Assembly (NCBI GenBank): GCA_038237235.1
Contig: JBBRYW010000031.1
Location: 1 to 26,652, forward strand
Reading direction: 5' to 3'
From: JBBRYW01 sp038237235
GTDB lineage: Bacteria > Actinomycetota > Thermoleophilia > Gaiellales > Gaiellaceae
DNA: 26,652 nucleotides
Made by a program: the position numbers and the translations under genes. This document shows, one piece after another, positions 13,069 through 21,272 of the stretch (position 1 is its first letter; the number at the start of each line of letters is the position of its first letter). The notes beneath the pieces are model-generated. The model saw nothing but the letters and a program-made list of their open reading frames with translations, was not told the DNA's origin and did not search any database.

Positions 13069-15112
13069 GGATCGCCGTAATCGCGACCGTGTTCACGATG
13101 TCGGTGACGGTACAGCCCCGGCTGAGGTCGTTCACCGGCTTCCTCAACCCCTGGAGCACGGGCCCGATCGCGACAGCCCCCGCCGAGCGCTGGACCGCCT
13201 TGTAGGCGACGTTCCCGGCCTCAAGATCCGGAAAGACGAAGACGGTCGCCCGACCCGCCACGTCGCTGCCGGGAAGCTTCAGCTCCGCGACACCCGGGTC
13301 GACCGCCGCGTCGTACTGGATCGGCCCCTCCACCTTTAAGTCCGGCTGCCGGGCGCGGACGGTCTCGGTCGCCTCGCGCACGCGATCGACGTCCTCGCCC
13401 GCGCCCGAGCTGCCCGTCGAGTAGGAGAGCATCGCGATCCGTGGGTCGATCCCGAAGCTCGTCGCCGTCTCCGCGGAGCTGATCGCGATATCGGCGAGCT
13501 GCGCACTGTCAGGCTTGGGGTTGACGGCGCAGTCACCGTAGACGAGCACGCGGTCGGCGAGGCACATCAGGAAGACGCTCGACACGACGGAGACCCCCTC
13601 GCGCGGCCGGATGATCTCGAACGCCGGCCGGATCGTGTCCGCGGTCGTATGGGACGCCCCCGACACCATCCCGTCCACCGCGCCCGTCTGCAGCAGCATC
13701 GTTCCGAAGTAACTGGGGTCGCCGACCCTGTCGTAGGCGAACTCCTCCGTCACGCCCTTGTGCCGGCGGAGCTCGTAGTAGCGAGCGGCGAAGTCAGCGC
13801 GCAGCAGCGAGGTCAGCGGATCCACGATCTCGGCGCGGTCGAGGGCGAGGCCGAGAGCAGCGGCGCGCGTACGGACGTCGTCGGGCGATCCCAGGATGGT
13901 GATGTGGGCGGCGCCGCGGCGAAGGAGGATCTCGGCCGCACGGAGAACGCGATCGTCCTCCCCTTCGGGCAGGACGATGTGCCGCCGATCCGCTCTTGCA
14001 CGCTCGATCAGCTCGTACTCGAACATGATCGGGGTCACTCGCGCCGGCCGCTCGAGCGCGATCCGCCGGTCGAGCTCCGAAGCATCGATCCCGGCCGCGA
14101 AGACGCCAAGCGCGGTCGCGACTCTCCGGTCGTCGCCGGGCCGGAGCCCGGGCCGGACCGACTGCACGCCGGCGGCCGCCGTATGCGTCAGGTCCGAGAC
14201 AGCGAGCACCGGAAATGGGGCGCTCTCCAGCAGCCGGCTCACGGTGGCGCCGACCGTGTGGCCGCCGGTGAGGAGGACGCCGGCGATCGCAGGGATCGCG
14301 GGCGAGATCGCCGACGCGAGGCACGCGACGAGAATGTCCGGACGGTCCCCGGGCACGATCACGAGCGTCCCCTCGACGAGGTGGTCGACGAAGTGCTCGA
14401 CGCTCATCGCGGCGATCCGGACAGCGCGGACCTCGCGCTCGAGCGTTCGGTGGGTGTCGAGCACGACACGTGCTCCAAGCTCGGCCGCGACATCGCCTAC
14501 GGTCGCGGACGCGAGCTCGGGAGCCTCCGCGATCAGGTAGATCGGGTCGGGGTTCTCCTCGGCCGCCAGCAGGCTCCTCACGTCCTCGAGAATGTCCGGC
14601 GGCACGCGGTTGACCACCACGCCGAATACCTCGCACCCCTTGTGCGCCAGAGCTGCACGAGCAGCTCGCGACGTGGCCACGATCTCGTGGGGCGAGCCGC
14701 CCCGCACCACGACGAGGACAGACGCGCCAAGCTCGTTGGCGAGATCGGCGTTGAGCCCGAAGTCCAGGGCAGGCGTCGCCCCGGTGAAATCCGTTCCCTC
14801 GCACAGCACGAAGTCACAGTCCTGCTCGAGCTGCTTGTAGGCGGCGACGACGCGCTTGCGCAGCTCCTCGTAGGGCTCGATCCGGCTCGCCTCGTCCTGT
14901 GTGAGCGCGACCATGCTGCCCGCGGCGGCACGGAGCTTGTACCGCCGGCGCAGGAGCTCGACCTGCGCGTCCGGCTCCGTGCCCGACTGGACGATCGGGC
15001 GGAAGAAGCCGAGCCGCTCGACTCGTCGGGCGAGCAGCTCCATGATCCCGAGCGAGACGACCGACTTGCCGCTTTCCGGCGCCATTGCGGTGATGTAGAG
15101 GTTCCGTGCCAA
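13052..15112 (-). CDS. pta: Phosphate acetyltransferase, long form
   Basis: 686 residues, the three-domain actinobacterial/enterobacterial form: N-terminal BioD-like P-loop domain (LYITAMAPESGKSVVSLGIM, Lys16) to about 210, DRTGG-type regulatory domain (about 220-345; LVIVPGDRPDILVACLASA, VLLTGGHTVG), and the catalytic PTA domain from about 365 (RRHIVLPEGEDDRVLRAAE, SGASHTTADTIRPAFEII, SYSTGSSGAGEDVDRV, GPIQYDAAVDP). It interconverts acetyl phosphate and acetyl-CoA. The start is TTG at 15112 (LARNLYITAM); no strong ribosome site and no alternative start nearby. It lies 49 nt downstream of bioY on the same strand, so the two may be co-transcribed. Phosphoketolase, the likely acetyl phosphate source, is in the same neighbourhood. 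Confidence 0.95.
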   Translation of the reverse strand: MARNLYITAMAPESGKSVVSLGIMELLARRVERLGFFRPIVQSGTEPDAQVELLRRRYKLRAAAGSMVALTQDEASRIEPYEELRKRVVAAYKQLEQDCDFVLCEGTDFTGATPALDFGLNADLANELGASVLVVVRGGSPHEIVATSRAARAALAHKGCEVFGVVVNRVPPDILEDVRSLLAAEENPDPIYLIAEAPELASATVGDVAAELGARVVLDTHRTLEREVRAVRIAAMSVEHFVDHLVEGTLVIVPGDRPDILVACLASAISPAIPAIAGVLLTGGHTVGATVSRLLESAPFPVLAVSDLTHTAAAGVQSVRPGLRPGDDRRVATALGVFAAGIDASELDRRIALERPARVTPIMFEYELIERARADRRHIVLPEGEDDRVLRAAEILLRRGAAHITILGSPDDVRTRAAALGLALDRAEIVDPLTSLLRADFAARYYELRRHKGVTEEFAYDRVGDPSYFGTMLLQTGAVDGMVSGASHTTADTIRPAFEIIRPREGVSVVSSVFLMCLADRVLVYGDCAVNPKPDSAQLADIAISSAETATSFGIDPRIAMLSYSTGSSGAGEDVDRVREATETVRARQPDLKVEGPIQYDAAVDPGVAELKLPGSDVAGRATVFVFPDLEAGNVAYKAVQRSAGAVAIGPVLQGLRKPVNDLSRGCTVTDIVNTVAITAIQAQLG

Positions 15113-15161
15113 GTCGTGTTCGGGTCAGCGGGTACGCCGCCGCCGCGCCCGCATCGATCGA

Positions 15162-15749
15162 CTAGCGGTCCGAGACGTGCTTCACGACGCGCCAGGCGCC
15201 GGGGAGTAGCGCGGCGGCTAGGTAGAGCTTGAAGACGTCGCCGGGGACGAATGGGTAGAGGCCCAGCTCGAGCGTCTTCTCGAGATTCGTGTTGAGGACG
15301 GCGGCGAGCCACGGTAGGCCGACGAGATAGATGATCACGTTGCCGGTCAGCATGGCGGCGACCGCTGAGGAGAACGTGCGATCCCAGCGGCGCTCGGCCA
15401 GGTATCCCGTAACCGCCGAAGCTACAACGAAGCCGACGATGTACCCGCCACTCGCCCCCACCAGAACGTCCCACCCATGCGCGTGATGGGCGTAGATCGG
15501 CGCGCCTGCGATGCCGAGCGCCAGGTAGAGCGCCAGGCTCGCAATGCCGCGCACCGCCCCGAGCGAGGCGCCCACGAGGACGACCGCGAACGTCTGCCCA
15601 GTGATCGGAACCGGCGTGAATGGAAGCGACACGCTCACCTGCGCCGCGGCGGCGACGACCCCCGTGCCGGCGAGCACGAGGAGGACATCCTGCAGCACGC
15701 TAGTGCGCGGGAAGACGGCGAGCCGGAGAGTGGCGGCGTTGGGATTCAC
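15162..15749 (-). CDS. bioY: BioY-type biotin transporter (ECF S-component)
   Basis: 195-residue integral membrane protein with about six hydrophobic helices. The family signature VSLPFTPVPITGQTFAVVL is at about 39-57, followed by GAVRGIASLALYLALGIAG and GASGGYIVGFVVAS, then a basic C-terminus. It binds and imports biotin, alone or with the ECF module BioMN; no bioM/bioN is in the window. GTG at 15749 follows a promoter by only 9 nt and no Shine-Dalgarno is evident. Upstream of pta. Biotin uptake fits the carboxylase demand of the malonyl-CoA-consuming operon, but that link is inference. Confidence 0.93.
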   Translation of the reverse strand: MNPNAATLRLAVFPRTSVLQDVLLVLAGTGVVAAAAQVSVSLPFTPVPITGQTFAVVLVGASLGAVRGIASLALYLALGIAGAPIYAHHAHGWDVLVGASGGYIVGFVVASAVTGYLAERRWDRTFSSAVAAMLTGNVIIYLVGLPWLAAVLNTNLEKTLELGLYPFVPGDVFKLYLAAALLPGAWRVVKHVSDR

Positions 15750-15758
15750 CGGAACGGC

Positions 15759-15788
15759 ATCCTAAACCGTCCGCCCCTCCTCTGTCGA
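15759..15788 (-). promoter_or_regulatory. Candidate bioY(-pta) promoter
   Basis: Minus strand: -35 TCGACA (15788-15783; five of six), 18-nt spacer, -10 TAGGAT (15764-15759; four of six), then 9 nt to the bioY GTG. The transcript would have almost no leader. No BirA-type palindrome is obvious. Confidence 0.5.
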
Positions 15789-15854
15789 GCACTTGAGCTG
15801 CAGCGGGCACGCCGCTTGGCTCGGCGAGCCCACTGCACGCACGAGCCGATCCCC

Positions 15855-15883
15855 GTGACGGCCGCGGCCGACCAAGGTACGCT
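15855..15883 (+). promoter_or_regulatory. Candidate promoter of the ROK kinase gene
   Basis: GTGACG (15855-15860), 17-nt spacer, TACGCT (15878-15883), then 9 nt to the GTG start at 15893. Each hexamer matches the sigma70 consensus only partly, but spacing and position repeat the near-leaderless layout seen for fabG and bioY. Confidence 0.4.
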
Positions 15884-15892
15884 TCGCGCCCC

Positions 15893-16801
15893 GTGGCGAC
15901 GCGCTACCTCGGACTCGACCTCGGCGGGACAAACATCAAGTACGCGATCCTCGAGGCCGGCGAGCCGCCCTTCGTCGTGGCGGATGGAACGACCGAGACG
16001 CGCGCTCGGGAAGGCCCTGCAGCCGTCGTTCGCCGCATGCTCGAGCTGGGCAGGGAGGCAATACGCGAGCACGGGCCGGTCGAGGGAGTCGGCGCGGGCA
16101 TCCCAGGCGTGCTGGACTACGAAAGGGGCGTCGCCACCTTCCTTCCCAACCTTCCGGGCGACTGGTGCGAGACACCGCTCGTCGCGACGCTCGCCGGCGG
16201 CCTCGATGCTTCTGTCGAGATCATCAACGACGTCAGGGCGCTGACGCTTGCCGAGCTCCGCGTCGGAGCCGGCCGCGGCTGCCGCGACCTGCTCTGCGTA
16301 GCCATCGGCACGGGCATCGGGGGCGGCGTCGCCGTCGACGGGCGCCTGCATCTCGGCCTCGACGGGACGGCGGGCGAGCTCGGCCACCAGACGATCGACC
16401 CCGATGGGCCGGTCTGCGCCTGCGGCAACCGGGGCTGTGTGGAAGCCGTGGCCGCCGGGCCTGCAATCGCCAGAGCGGGCGGTCGCGAGACGCCCGAGCT
16501 TGTCACGGAGGCCGCGCGGGACGGAGACGAGCGGGCGCTTGATGTGCTTCGGCGCGCGGGGATGTCCATCGGCATCGCGGTGTCGAATGCGATCGTGATG
16601 CTGGCCCCCGAGCGCGTCGTGATCGGGGGCGGAGTAGCCGCCGCCGGGGAGCTCCTACTGGCACCGATCCGGGAGGAAGTGCGTAGACGCGTCCGAGTAG
16701 TGCCCGTGGACCGGATCGACATCGTCCCAGCCGGGCTCGGCCGCTTCGCAGGCGCAACCGGCGCCGCTCTTTGGGGCGCTGAAGCGCACGCTCCGACGTA
16801 G
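15893..16801 (+). CDS. ROK-family sugar kinase, probable glucokinase
   Basis: 302-residue ROK protein. ATP-binding LGLDLGGTNIKYAI at residues 6-19, catalytic Asp113 in IINDVRA, GTGIGGGVAVDGRL, and the ROK zinc/substrate block GELGHQTIDPDGPVCACGNR with His165, Cys175, Cys177 and Cys182. The Glu162-x-x-His165 pair binds the sugar and is typical of glucokinases and other glucose-type kinases. It would phosphorylate glucose (or another hexose) in the cytoplasm. There is no N-terminal DNA-binding domain, so it is not a ROK repressor. GTG start at 15893 without a clear ribosome site. Divergent from bioY; glucose could come from the GH15 enzyme nearby. Confidence 0.9.
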   Translation: MATRYLGLDLGGTNIKYAILEAGEPPFVVADGTTETRAREGPAAVVRRMLELGREAIREHGPVEGVGAGIPGVLDYERGVATFLPNLPGDWCETPLVATLAGGLDASVEIINDVRALTLAELRVGAGRGCRDLLCVAIGTGIGGGVAVDGRLHLGLDGTAGELGHQTIDPDGPVCACGNRGCVEAVAAGPAIARAGGRETPELVTEAARDGDERALDVLRRAGMSIGIAVSNAIVMLAPERVVIGGGVAAAGELLLAPIREEVRRRVRVVPVDRIDIVPAGLGRFAGATGAALWGAEAHAPT

Positions 16802-16881
16802 CGGTCCCTGTGTGCTCGGCGCCCGGCTCGTAGACGTACCGTGTAGCCGCACGAGCTTGCGTCTCGGGGTCGCCGAACCGC

Positions 16882-16910
16882 TTGTTTGGCGTCGGGCCGC
16901 GGCGTAGACT
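16882..16910 (+). promoter_or_regulatory. Candidate promoter of the ribD-like gene cluster
   Basis: TTGTTT (16882-16887), 17-nt spacer, TAGACT (16905-16910; four of six -10 bases). Transcription would begin near 16917 and give a leader of about 228 nt before the ATG at 17145, in contrast to the leaderless genes elsewhere in the window. Confidence 0.45.
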
Positions 16911-17102
16911 CGCTGCAGGGCCCGGAGCCCAGAGGAGAAAGCACTGTCAGCATCGTCACCGAAAGATCGAGCGGGCGAGCGGTGGGCCCGGCAAGCCGCG
17001 CGTGCCGGCTTCGCCGGTTGCGCGCAGGCATGCGACCGCAAGCGGTGACGCTCGAAGCGTGCCGCCTTGAGCCACGTGGTTGACCGCCGAGCCGCCCCTT
17101 TT

Positions 17103-17127
17103 TGCCGACCAAGCCCTCCGGTCGGCA
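17103..17127 (+). other. Perfect 8-bp hairpin next to the ribosome site
   Basis: TGCCGACC pairs exactly with GGTCGGCA around a 9-nt loop. A T-run lies before rather than after it, so it is not a standard terminator. It ends 8 nt before the GGAAG ribosome site of the RibD-like gene and could affect translation or serve as an operator. Confidence 0.45.
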
Positions 17128-17144
17128 CCGGGCCGGAAGAGCAG

Positions 17145-17861
17145 ATGATCGTCGCCCGCCTCGACCGCCTGCTCGGGCGGGCCTTGCAGCACCATCGGGC
17201 CGACCGCCCGTTCATCACCTTGACGTTCGCGCAGAGCGTCGACGGCTCGATCGCCTGCACGCCCAGCGCGGCGACCGCGCTCAGCAACTCGCGCTCGCTC
17301 GCCGTCACGCACTTGCTGCGGGCGCGTCACGATGCGATCCTGGTCGGGATTCGCACCGTCATTGCCGACGATCCGCTGCTCACCGTGCGGCTCGTCGATG
17401 GCCCGTCACCCCAGCCGGTTGTCCTCGATAGCCGGCTCCGCCTCCCCCTCACTGCGAGACTCCTCACGGGCGGCTGCGACCCCCCGATCGTCGCGACGAC
17501 GACGCGTGCGAGCGAGACGTCGGCCGCCAGGCTCAGGTCTGCCGGCGCACGCATCGTTCGCGTGCCGCCGGACGACCGCGGCCTGGTCGACCTGAAGGCG
17601 TCGCTCCTGCACCTCCGGCGCTCCGGGATCCACTCGCTCATGGTCGAGGGCGGGGCTCGAGTGATCACAAGCGTCCTGCGCGCCAACGTCGCGGACTACC
17701 TCGTCCTGACGATAGCGCCCCTCCTGCTCGGCGGACTCCGTGCGGTGAACCCCCTCGCGCAACTTGACAATGGCCCGATGCCGAAGCTCCGGGAGATCGA
17801 GTACACGACGCTCGGGGACGACCTCGTTCTCAGCGCGAGCCTCCACCCGAATCACGGCTGA
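17145..17861 (+). CDS. Stand-alone RibD C-terminal (pyrimidine/diaminohydroxyphosphoribosylaminopyrimidine reductase) domain protein
   Basis: 238-residue RibD-C/DHFR-like reductase: RPFITLTFAQSVDGSIA near the N-terminus, LLRARHDAILVGIRTVIADDP (the classic RibD reductase block), QPVVLDSRLRLP, LMVEGGARVITSVL with the NADPH-binding Glu-Gly-Gly, and ADYLVLTIAPLLLGG. The deaminase half of bifunctional RibD is absent. In riboflavin synthesis this domain reduces the ribose of a pyrimidine intermediate with NADPH; here no other rib gene is nearby, and it heads a run of genes for product tailoring, so recruitment to a special pathway is plausible (inference). ATG at 17145 has GGAAG 6-7 nt upstream; the frame is open to 17067 but lacks family similarity. 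Confidence 0.85.
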   Translation: MIVARLDRLLGRALQHHRADRPFITLTFAQSVDGSIACTPSAATALSNSRSLAVTHLLRARHDAILVGIRTVIADDPLLTVRLVDGPSPQPVVLDSRLRLPLTARLLTGGCDPPIVATTTRASETSAARLRSAGARIVRVPPDDRGLVDLKASLLHLRRSGIHSLMVEGGARVITSVLRANVADYLVLTIAPLLLGGLRAVNPLAQLDNGPMPKLREIEYTTLGDDLVLSASLHPNHG

Positions 17862-17865
17862 CGGA

Positions 17866-19380
17866 TTGTACGACGGCGCTCTCGTATTCGGCCTCGTCGG
17901 CACTCCCGCGGAAGCCGCGAACCCGGGCTACGCGCTCGAGTTGCGAGACCTTACGCTCTCGTGGTCGCGCTACGGCTACCGGGGTCTCATCGTCGAGGGC
18001 GCGACGGTCGAGCACGTCCTGGACGAGGCACTCGAGCGTGGTTACCGGTGGTGCCTCGTCCAGGCCATGGGCCATGTCATCCTCGAGAGCTGGCACGAGG
18101 ACGGCCTCGCGGCCCGCCTCGAGGAGTGGCTCTCCCCCTGGGTTCACCGCGACTTCCTCGCGCTCGGCGCGGTCATCGGCAACCCCGGCGAGGGGTACGG
18201 GCTCGACGACCAGCTGCTCCTCGTCGACGTCCGCCGCTACGGCGCCTTCGGGCGGCCCGCATTCGGGTCTGCGGGCGGGGGGCCTGTCGAGCAGGTCGAG
18301 CCGGCCGTGCGCGCAGCTGACCTCGCGTGCAGCCGCGTCCGGGTCGGCACGCGCATACTCGCGCCGTCCACGCTGCGGAAGCTCCGGGTCCCCACCGTCC
18401 CGGGCTGGAATCTCGTCGACGCGAGCCTGCGCTTCGGCCTGCCCGTGCACGACCTTGGCCCGATCCTCGACGGACGGCGCCTCTGCCTCGGCCGTCTTCC
18501 GCTTGCCGAGTCGCGACAGTTCGCCCGCTACCTCCGCGAAGGCATCCGGAACTACCACGGCGCTGAGGCAGAGCTCGCGCCGGAAACCCGCGGCTTCGTC
18601 GAAGAGGTCGAACGTCAGGTCGCGAACGTGACCCGGGGCGTCTTCCTGTGGAACCTCGAGCCCTATGACGACGTGCAGACGCGGCCCGATCGCTTCGAGC
18701 CGCCGATCTCGACGCTGTACAGCGTCGCCTCGGGATTCAAGCCGAATGTGATCCTCGACTCGCTCGGCTTCGACGAGCGAACACGAGTCGTGTTCTTCGA
18801 CTGCAGCACGAAGGCGCTCGAGGTGAAGCGACTACTCCTCGAGGAGTGGGACGGAGAGGACTTCCCGGCTTTCGCGCGCGCCCTCTTTCAGAGGCTCCCT
18901 GCGCCCGAGACGTACTATCACCTCTGGTCGGGCGCCACACCAAAAACGCTCGAACCGGGGGCGATGGAGCGGGCCTGGGCCCGCGAGCTAGAGCTATGGG
19001 GTGGGAGGCGGACCTTCAAGGAGCATTGGCGGCGCTACCGGGAGCTGCGCCACGAGTTCGTCCACTGCGATGTCCTCACGCGATCCTCTTCCCTGCTCGA
19101 CCGCCTCAAGCCGGAGGCGGATGCCGTGATCTGGTGGAGCAACGCCTTCTTCACCGTCGCCGGAAACTGGCTCCACACCGTCGACGAACGGCGGCGGCTC
19201 TACAAGCGGTGGATCGAAGCGCTGGCGGAGCGAAGCCCGGGCCTCTTCCTGTACGGGTCCGATTTCTCCAACAGCAGCGTGAACAACGTCGTGGCCGGCG
19301 AGTACCGAGATCTCCTGTCCGGTGCGGTGGACGACGGACTCGTCCCGCTGCGGGTACGCAGAAGCGAGATTCGATTCTGA
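17866..19380 (+). CDS. Conserved-looking 504-aa protein of unknown function
   Basis: I do not recognise this family with confidence. The N-terminal third (GLIVEGATVEHVLDEALERG, YRWCLVQAMGHVI, GLDDQLLLVDVRRYGAFGRP) alternates strands and helices like a GT-A-type nucleotide-sugar fold, without a clear DxD. The central and C-terminal part has YSVASGFKPNVILDSLGF, RVVFFDCSTKALEVKRLLLE, WDGEDFPAF, ADAVIWWSNAFFTVAGNW and FLYGSDFSNSSVNN, suggesting a second Rossmann-like domain, perhaps a methyltransferase or transferase. No signal peptide or membrane helix. I use TTG at 17866, 4 nt after the RibD-like stop, without ribosome site, hence translational coupling; ATGs at 17764/17770 would overlap the reductase by about 95 nt. 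Tight packing says it works with its neighbours. Confidence 0.75.
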   Translation: MYDGALVFGLVGTPAEAANPGYALELRDLTLSWSRYGYRGLIVEGATVEHVLDEALERGYRWCLVQAMGHVILESWHEDGLAARLEEWLSPWVHRDFLALGAVIGNPGEGYGLDDQLLLVDVRRYGAFGRPAFGSAGGGPVEQVEPAVRAADLACSRVRVGTRILAPSTLRKLRVPTVPGWNLVDASLRFGLPVHDLGPILDGRRLCLGRLPLAESRQFARYLREGIRNYHGAEAELAPETRGFVEEVERQVANVTRGVFLWNLEPYDDVQTRPDRFEPPISTLYSVASGFKPNVILDSLGFDERTRVVFFDCSTKALEVKRLLLEEWDGEDFPAFARALFQRLPAPETYYHLWSGATPKTLEPGAMERAWARELELWGGRRTFKEHWRRYRELRHEFVHCDVLTRSSSLLDRLKPEADAVIWWSNAFFTVAGNWLHTVDERRRLYKRWIEALAERSPGLFLYGSDFSNSSVNNVVAGEYRDLLSGAVDDGLVPLRVRRSEIRF

Positions 19381-19419
19381 GGATTGGCTGGAGCGCCGGG
19401 AAGCCGAAGCCTGGGTGAG

Positions 19420-21270
19420 ATGACCGCCCGGACGAACGTGGACCGATTCATCCGGCACCGTGGCCCGGTGACGTGCGCGGCGGGCGTTCCGGGCAGCGAC
19501 GACGTCGTGACGTCGGGATACGACGGGGCGGTCGCGCTCTACAACCTCGCTACCGGGAGCGTCGAGCTGCTGGGGTTTCACCGGCACCTGGTGAACCGCG
19601 TCGTCGTCGACGGCACCGGGTGCCGCGCGGCGTCGGCCTCCTCCGACTACACGGTCATCCTCTGGGACCTCGAGACGCGCAGGGCGGAGCGCGTCCTCCG
19701 CGGACACGCCGACGATGTCGAGGACTTCGTCTTCGTCGACGACACCGTCGGCGCCTCCGTGTCCCGCGACTGGCGCGTTCTCGTGTGGGATCTCGAGACC
19801 GGCGCCGTCGCGAACGTGCTCGAGGGCCACGAGAAGGACGTGCTCTCGGTCAGCTACCACGACGGCAGCCTGTTCACCTCCGGGGACGACATGACCCTGC
19901 GCGTCTGGGACCTGAAGACAGGGCGACAGAAACAGATCTTCGGGCCGTTCGACTCCGAGACCGACACGTGCGCGATCGACCCGCTGCACCGACGCGTCAT
20001 CCTGGGCTGTGACGACGGCGTCGTCCGGATCTTCCACATCGAGACGGGCGACACGGTGGGAGAGATCGAGGCCCATGCGTCGGGCATCAAGAAGGTGGCG
20101 GTCTCGCCGGGGACGGGCGACATCCTGTCCGCCGCCTACGACCAGAAGATGCTCGTCTGGGACGCCGCCGACCTCACGGAGCACCTGCGGCTGGAGGAGC
20201 GCCCTTCGCTCTGGGAGCGCTCGTTCAACTGGTCGCCGGACGGGACGCAGATCCTCGCCGGCACCTTCGACGGCACCGTCCTCGTGTGGAGCGCGCTGAC
20301 CGGCGAGTGCGTGGCCGAGATCGGCGCCCATGAGGGCGTCCGAGGGAACGCATGCTTCAACGATGTCGCGGTCGCCCGCGGGGGCGACATCGCGCTTGTG
20401 AGCGACGACGGCTGGGTTCGGCTTGCGCACCTAACGCCTGAACGGGCGGAGTGGATCTCGAGGATCGAGCCGGCGTCCGGGCCGGTTCTCATGAATGCCG
20501 TCGCCTGTGACAATGAGCGGGAGCGAGTGCTCTGCGGTGCGCACGACCACAAGCTGCACCTCTTCGATCGTGCCGGCGACGCCCTTCGGAACGAGCGCGC
20601 GATCTTCCTCGGCGAGGGCCCGATCAACACGATCCGCGTCTCGCAGCATCCGGCGCTCGAGGGTGTCGCCTTCGTCGGCTGCTACAGCGGCGCGATCGTC
20701 AAGGTGAGCCGGGAGGGGCGCATCGCGGGCTCCTTTCACGCGCACGAGAACGCTGTCAAGGCGCTCCGTCTCCACCCTACGCTTCCTCTCGGCGTGAGCT
20801 GCAGCGCTGACGGAATTCTCGTCTCGTGGGACCTCGAGGGAACAGTGCTCGAGCGCTTTCTCGGGCACATGGCGATCGTCGACGACGTCGATATCGATCC
20901 GACCGGAAAGGCGATCGCGAGCGTCGGCCGCGACTTCGTCCTCAAGGTGTACGAGCTCGAAGGCGGCCGCCTGCGGCACAGCGTCTCGCTCGGGCGTCGC
21001 TCGCCGAAGGCGGTGTGCTTCTTCGACGAGCACACCGTCGTCGTCACGAACTACTGGGGCGAGCTGTTGCGGGTCTCCCTCCCCGAGGAGCGTGTCCTTC
21101 GCCGGCCGATCGCGCGCAACGGGATCAGCTCGGCCGCGCGGAGCGGCGACCACGTAGTCGTCACGTCCTACGACGGGAGCGTCTACCTCGTGCGCCCCGG
21201 AGACCTGTCCGTCGCGAACGTGCTGCAGGCGATGCGCCAGCGCGTCGACCAAGAGGGCCGCTCAGTCTGA
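19420..21270 (+). CDS. WD40-repeat protein, 14 repeats (two seven-blade propellers)
   Basis: 616 residues consisting almost entirely of WD40-type repeats of about 42 residues. By eye I count 14: clear GH...WD pairs in VILWDLETRRAERVLRGH, VLVWDLETGAVANVLEGH and LRVWDLKTGRQKQIFG, with more degenerate repeats in the second half (LVSWDLEGTVLERFLGH, LKVYELEGG, GELLRVSLPEE, GSVYLVRPGDLS). Fourteen blades imply two stacked seven-blade propellers, as in some eukaryotic scaffold proteins. No catalytic domain, kinase, protease or membrane segment is fused. ATG at 19420 follows GGGTGAG; an earlier in-frame start at 19384 is possible. Role is probably as a scaffold or binding platform for the neighbouring enzymes; inference. 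Confidence 0.88.
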   Translation: MTARTNVDRFIRHRGPVTCAAGVPGSDDVVTSGYDGAVALYNLATGSVELLGFHRHLVNRVVVDGTGCRAASASSDYTVILWDLETRRAERVLRGHADDVEDFVFVDDTVGASVSRDWRVLVWDLETGAVANVLEGHEKDVLSVSYHDGSLFTSGDDMTLRVWDLKTGRQKQIFGPFDSETDTCAIDPLHRRVILGCDDGVVRIFHIETGDTVGEIEAHASGIKKVAVSPGTGDILSAAYDQKMLVWDAADLTEHLRLEERPSLWERSFNWSPDGTQILAGTFDGTVLVWSALTGECVAEIGAHEGVRGNACFNDVAVARGGDIALVSDDGWVRLAHLTPERAEWISRIEPASGPVLMNAVACDNERERVLCGAHDHKLHLFDRAGDALRNERAIFLGEGPINTIRVSQHPALEGVAFVGCYSGAIVKVSREGRIAGSFHAHENAVKALRLHPTLPLGVSCSADGILVSWDLEGTVLERFLGHMAIVDDVDIDPTGKAIASVGRDFVLKVYELEGGRLRHSVSLGRRSPKAVCFFDEHTVVVTNYWGELLRVSLPEERVLRRPIARNGISSAARSGDHVVVTSYDGSVYLVRPGDLSVANVLQAMRQRVDQEGRSV

Positions 21271-21272
21271 CC

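Larger units (their letters stand above)
16802..17144 (+). other. 343-nt intergenic region: candidate promoter plus structured leader
   Basis: No credible ORF on either strand. The region holds the promoter listed separately at 16882-16910 and a string of potential RNA hairpins: a bulged 12-bp stem at 16998-17025 with a UUC loop, a short ACGCT/AGCGT stem at about 17047-17059, and an 8-bp perfect stem at 17103-17127 just before the ribosome site GGAAG of the RibD-like gene. I looked for an FMN (RFN) riboswitch because of the downstream reductase, and for cobalamin, TPP and SAM cores, and recognise none. Confidence 0.5.

Noticed and set aside
13649..15232. Large plus-strand frame opposite pta
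   Set aside because: Complement of a clear pta gene; composition is rich in Arg/Asp/Val with no recognisable motifs.
16802..17144. FMN riboswitch before the RibD-like gene
   Set aside because: The conserved RFN core segments could not be found; only unassigned hairpins are visible.
20826..21272. Upstream part of the sulfotransferase frame
   Set aside because: Low-complexity Arg-rich translation inside the WD40 gene; the sulfotransferase fold begins at the TTG at 21273.
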